Of a stretch of 8,625 nt of DNA, positions 6,533-8,625 are shown one piece after another. Position 1 is the first letter of the stretch, and every line of letters starts with the position of its first letter. The notes below the pieces were generated by a model. The model saw only the letters and a program-made list of their open reading frames with translations. It did no database searches and was not told the DNA's origin. Position numbers and translations under genes: made by a program. Origin of the DNA: Elusimicrobiota bacterium (GTDB lineage Bacteria; Elusimicrobiota; Elusimicrobia; UBA1565; UBA9628); contig JACQBB010000169.1 of the NCBI GenBank assembly GCA_016194625.1, positions 1-8,625 on the forward strand, given 5' to 3'.

Positions 6533-6993
6533 ACGCGGACGACGTGAGGATGTCGGAGTACCTCGACGGGCGGCTGACGCCCGGCGCGGCGGCGGCGTTC
6601 GAGCGGCGGCTGGCGGGGTCGCCCGCGCTGGCCCGCCGCGTCCGCCTGGCGCGTCTGGCGCGCGAGGCCCTGCGCTCCACGGCCGCGGCCATGCCGGCCG
6701 ACCTCAAGGCGTCCTTGAAGGCCGAGGCGCGGCGCCGCGCGGCCGCGGCGGCCGGGCCGCGCTGGGTGGACCGTCTGCGCGAGGCGCTCGCGGTCTCGCC
6801 GTGGGCGTGCGGGGCCGGCGCGGCGTTCGCCGCCGCGGCCCTTCTGGTGGGCGTGCGCCTGGCGACGGCCCCGCGCGAGGACGCCGCCGGCGTCGCGCGC
6901 CGGGACGCGCCTCCGGCCGCCGGGGCCGCCGAGCGCGCGCGGCTTTCCGCCGACCTGTGGTCCGACGACGACGGGAGCGACCGTGACGATTGA
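6529..6993 (+). CDS. Membrane-anchored anti-sigma factor (RseA/RsiW-like, zinc-less)
   Basis: A 154-residue protein with an N-terminal anti-sigma-type helical domain: MSEYLDGRLTPGAAAAFERR (8-27) then LAGSPALARRVRLARLAREA, the usual 'YLDG.L...E..L...P' layout. It lacks the His-x3-Cys-x2-Cys zinc motif; the only cysteine (residue 93) is at the membrane segment. A basic linker (about 57-80) precedes one transmembrane helix (about 91-112, WACGAGAAFAAAALLVGVRL), and the extracytoplasmic tail is short and ends in an acidic DDDGSDRDD. The cytoplasmic N-terminus would bind the sigma factor, with the tail facing the periplasm. ATG 6529 is supported by GGAGG at 6517-6521 with 7-nt spacing and by ATGA overlap with the sigma stop. 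Identification rests on topology and position more than on strong sequence similarity. Confidence 0.78.
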   Translation: MNADDVRMSEYLDGRLTPGAAAAFERRLAGSPALARRVRLARLAREALRSTAAAMPADLKASLKAEARRRAAAAAGPRWVDRLREALAVSPWACGAGAAFAAAALLVGVRLATAPREDAAGVARRDAPPAAGAAERARLSADLWSDDDGSDRDD

Positions 6994-7879
6994 GCGGCTC
7001 CTCGCCGTCCTGCTCCTGCTCGCCGCTCCCGCGCGCGCGGCGCGGCGGCCCGTCCCTCCGGCCGAGGCGCTCCTGCGCGCGGCCGTGAGCGCGCCGTCCG
7101 CGGCGCGGAGCACGCGCGTGCGCGTGCAGGCCTTCGACGCCTCCGGGCGGGCGAAGGCGCAGTACCGCGTCGAGACCGTCCGCCCGGACGGGTCGCGGCG
7201 CGTGGAAGGCGGGTCCAAGAAGGGCGGGGCCGCGGCGCTCTCGATCGTCTCCGACGGGAAGGCCCGTCTGACGGCGTGGCCGAAGGCCGGGCGCGCGTGG
7301 TCGGGCCCGGCGCCCGCGCCGGACGCGGACGGCGAGCGGACGCGGCTCTCCTCCTTGTACGACCTCTCGGTCTCCACCGGCGGCCGCGTCGCGGGCAAGG
7401 CGGTCTGGCGTCTCGATATGCGCTCCAAGGCCGACGGCCGCGTGCGCCGCTCGTTGTGGCTGGCCAAGACCGGCGGGGCCCTCCTGCGCCGCGAGGACTA
7501 CCGCCCCGACGGCAGCCTGCTGCGCCGCGAGCGCGTCACGCGCCTGCTGCCTCCGGCGGACGCGGACTTCTCCCCCGTCCCGCCGGCCGGCGCGAAGGCC
7601 GCGGTCTTGCCGGCCTGGGTCCCGGACGGATTCGCGCTGGAGTCGCGGGACGCCCGCGGCGCCGTCCTCACCGACGGCCTGCGGACGGTCGCGTTCGTCC
7701 GCGGAGCCGCGGCGCCGTCCGGGCGGCCTTACGCGGAGGTCCGCCTGCGCTCCGGCCTCGGCCGCCTCTACGCGGGGGCGGACGGGGTGCGTCTGGTCTG
7801 GAGCGGCGGCTCGCTCGCGGGCGACGTGCCCGAGGCGGACCTGGCGCGGATGGCCGACGCGCTGGAGGCCGCGCGATGA
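6983..7879 (+). CDS. Exported RseB/MucB-like sigma-factor regulatory protein
   Basis: A 298-residue protein beginning with a signal peptide (MTIERLLAVLLLLAAPARA, cleavage after residue 19). The N-terminal half (about 25-190) has a LolA/RseB-like beta-sheet pattern: STRVRVQAFD, AQYRVETVRPDGSRRVEG, GGRVAGKAVWRLDM, then RRSLWLAKTGGALLRRED and YRPDGSLLRRERVTRLLP. This matches the 'G.....i...LWLD..TGL.LR....D..G' layout of MucB/RseB. The C-terminal part (about 210-298) has WVPDGFALES and LTDGLRTVAFV, like the RseB C-terminal domain. Length is close to E. coli RseB (318 residues). GTG 6983 is chosen for the signal peptide and for GGGAG at 6973-6977 with 5-nt spacing; it overlaps the anti-sigma end by 11 nt. 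By analogy it would bind the periplasmic tail of the anti-sigma factor and shield it from proteolysis until envelope stress. A generic outer-membrane-lipoprotein-sorting-fold protein is the alternative. Confidence 0.68.
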   Translation: MTIERLLAVLLLLAAPARAARRPVPPAEALLRAAVSAPSAARSTRVRVQAFDASGRAKAQYRVETVRPDGSRRVEGGSKKGGAAALSIVSDGKARLTAWPKAGRAWSGPAPAPDADGERTRLSSLYDLSVSTGGRVAGKAVWRLDMRSKADGRVRRSLWLAKTGGALLRREDYRPDGSLLRRERVTRLLPPADADFSPVPPAGAKAAVLPAWVPDGFALESRDARGAVLTDGLRTVAFVRGAAAPSGRPYAEVRLRSGLGRLYAGADGVRLVWSGGSLAGDVPEADLARMADALEAAR

Positions 7880-8424
7880 CCCCCGCCGCCGAGCGCCCGC
7901 GCGAGAAGCTCGCGCGCCGAGGCGTCGAGGCGCTGAGCGACGCGGAGCTGGTCGCCCTGCTCCTGCGCACCGGCGCGTCCGGGCGCTCGGCGCTGGAGCT
8001 GGCCGAGGGCCTCCTGCGCGACCTGCCCGAGGGCGCGGGCGCCGGCTTCGAGCGCCTGCGCCGCGCCCGGGTGGCGGCCGGCCTGGTGCCCGCGTCCGTG
8101 CGCGGCGCGCGCAAGGAGCACTTCGTGATCCTGTGCCTGAACGCGCGCCGTCAGCTCGCGCACTGCGAGACGGTCAGCGTGGGCACGCTCTCGGCCAGCC
8201 TCGTCCACCCACGCGAGGTGTTCTCCCCCGCCATCGCCCACGCCGCCGCCGCCGTCGTCGCCGTCCACAACCATCCCTCCGGCGACCCCACGCCCTCGGC
8301 CGAGGACCGCGAGGTCACGCGGCGCCTGAGCCGCGCCGGCGAGCTCCTCGGCATCCCGCTGGCCGACCACGTCGTCGTCAGCGAGACCGGCTTCTTCAGC
8401 TTTCGCGAACACGGACTGCTATAA
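7876..8424 (+). CDS. radC: RadC-family JAB1/MPN (JAMM) protein, shortened
   Basis: A 182-residue protein; typical RadC is about 220-230. The N-terminus has the family opening RPREKLARRGVEALSDAELV and ALLLRTGASGRSALELAEGL. The C-terminal MPN domain is complete: ARKEHFVILCLNARRQL, VSVGTLSASLVHPREVFSPA, VAVHNHPSGDPTPSAED, and ADHVVVSETGFFSFRE. The JAMM metal motif H-x-H-x7-S-x2-D is intact (H131, H133, S141, D144), with E114 upstream. The segment that normally links the halves, with the helix-hairpin-helix 'GIG.A.A', is missing: FERLRRARVAAGLVPASVRG jumps straight to the MPN domain. ATG 7876 overlaps the previous stop (ATGA) and has GGAGG at 7864-7868 with 7-nt spacing. RadC's cellular role is unsettled despite its DNA-repair name. 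Here it would be co-expressed with the sigma module. Confidence 0.9.
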   Translation: MTPAAERPREKLARRGVEALSDAELVALLLRTGASGRSALELAEGLLRDLPEGAGAGFERLRRARVAAGLVPASVRGARKEHFVILCLNARRQLAHCETVSVGTLSASLVHPREVFSPAIAHAAAAVVAVHNHPSGDPTPSAEDREVTRRLSRAGELLGIPLADHVVVSETGFFSFREHGLL

Positions 8425-8432
8425 TCGGCGCG
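8417..8432 (+). promoter_or_regulatory. Extended -10 promoter overlapping the radC stop codon
   Basis: TGCTATAAT (8417-8425) is a perfect TGn-TATAAT extended -10. The radC stop TAA (8422-8424) lies inside it. Six bases later is the GTG at 8432, so the expected transcription start coincides with or abuts the start codon. I found no good -35 at 16-18 nt, which extended -10 promoters can tolerate. A perfect match in sequence this GC-rich is unlikely to be random. Confidence 0.65.
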
Positions 8433-8625
8433 TGACCCGGCGCCTCTCCGCCGTCGCGGCCGTCCTGCTCGCCGCCTTCGCGCTGTCGGCCTGCGACACC
8501 TACCATTTCATCCTCGGCACCTGGCAGGACGACACGCGCAAGCCGGTGCAGGCGCTGAAGCACTACGAGGCCTTCCTGGACGCGCGCCCCAAGGACCCGC
8601 GCGCCTGCCAGGTGCGACTGCGCGC
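8432..8625 (+). CDS. TPR-like lipoprotein, 3'-partial
   Basis: The frame starts at GTG 8432 and runs off the right edge (64 complete codons). Residues 1-20 form a lipoprotein signal peptide: basic TRR, hydrophobic AVAAVLLAAFA, and lipobox LSAC with the lipidated Cys21. After a short linker (TYHFILGTWQDDTRK), PVQALKHYEAFLDARPKD followed by PRACQ has the helix pattern and Asp-Pro turn of a tetratricopeptide repeat. It is probably anchored to a membrane facing the periplasm and engaged in protein-protein contacts. Asp follows the Cys, which in Escherichia favours inner-membrane retention, but that rule may not hold here. It has its own extended -10 promoter at the end of radC. The fold beyond the first repeat is unknown. 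Confidence 0.75.
   Translation, partial: MTRRLSAVAAVLLAAFALSACDTYHFILGTWQDDTRKPVQALKHYEAFLDARPKDPRACQVRLR

Noticed and set aside
6043..7467. Long minus-strand open frame across sigma, anti-sigma and RseB-like genes
   Set aside because: Ser/Arg/Ala-rich shadow with no domain, opposite a convincing four-gene operon.
8240..8275. GCC/GTC trinucleotide-rich stretch in radC as a repeat element
   Set aside because: It encodes the conserved hydrophobic strand (AHAAAAVVAVHNHP) leading into the JAMM motif, and codon bias explains it.

Overview
The window is very GC-rich, densely packed bacterial chromosome. I see no rRNA, tRNA, CRISPR array, insertion sequence or phage gene. It suggests a Gram-negative (diderm) bacterium: there is a PorV/UPF0164-type outer-membrane beta-barrel protein, a secreted multidomain protein ending in a FlgD-like/type IX-like sorting domain, a lipobox lipoprotein and a RseB-like periplasmic protein. 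My best guess is a free-living, GC-rich Elusimicrobiota or a related lineage. This rests on the PorV plus '...KIAIIR' C-terminal style and the Ig-like repeat wording, so it is inference and not a phylogenetic result.

Left block (2..4867, plus strand): the 3' part of a very large secreted surface protein (Big_2, a six-bladed Kelch propeller, FN3-like domains, C-terminal sorting-like domain). It overlaps by ATGA with a PorV-family barrel gene, which overlaps by GTGA with a broken alpha/beta-hydrolase gene. The promoter of this block lies left of the window. The first two genes look like a secreted cargo with an outer-membrane partner.

Middle (4864..5989): a sensor-less, soluble histidine kinase on the minus strand, converging on the hydrolase remnant through overlapping stop codons (CTAG). 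It is followed by a 205-bp divergent intergenic region holding the kinase start region, a long imperfect hairpin and a good ECF-type promoter.

Right block (5990..8424, plus strand): a four-gene stop/start-overlapping operon of ECF sigma factor, membrane anti-sigma factor, exported RseB/MucB-like protein and a shortened RadC. The first three resemble the RpoE-RseA-RseB envelope-stress module, and the promoter in front of the sigma gene has the GGAACTT -35 expected for autoregulation. Inside the radC stop codon sits a perfect extended -10 element (TGCTATAAT). It is spaced so that transcription should begin at or next to the GTG start of a TPR-like lipoprotein gene, which runs off the right edge.

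The most interesting points are: the Kelch propeller inserted inside a split Big_2 domain; the coupled cargo/PorV pair; a RpoE/RseA/RseB-like module with radC in the same operon; two neighbouring genes with internal losses (the hydrolase nucleophile elbow and the RadC helix-hairpin-helix); and -10-like elements 6 to 10 nt from start codons, pointing to leaderless or ultra-short-leader transcripts.
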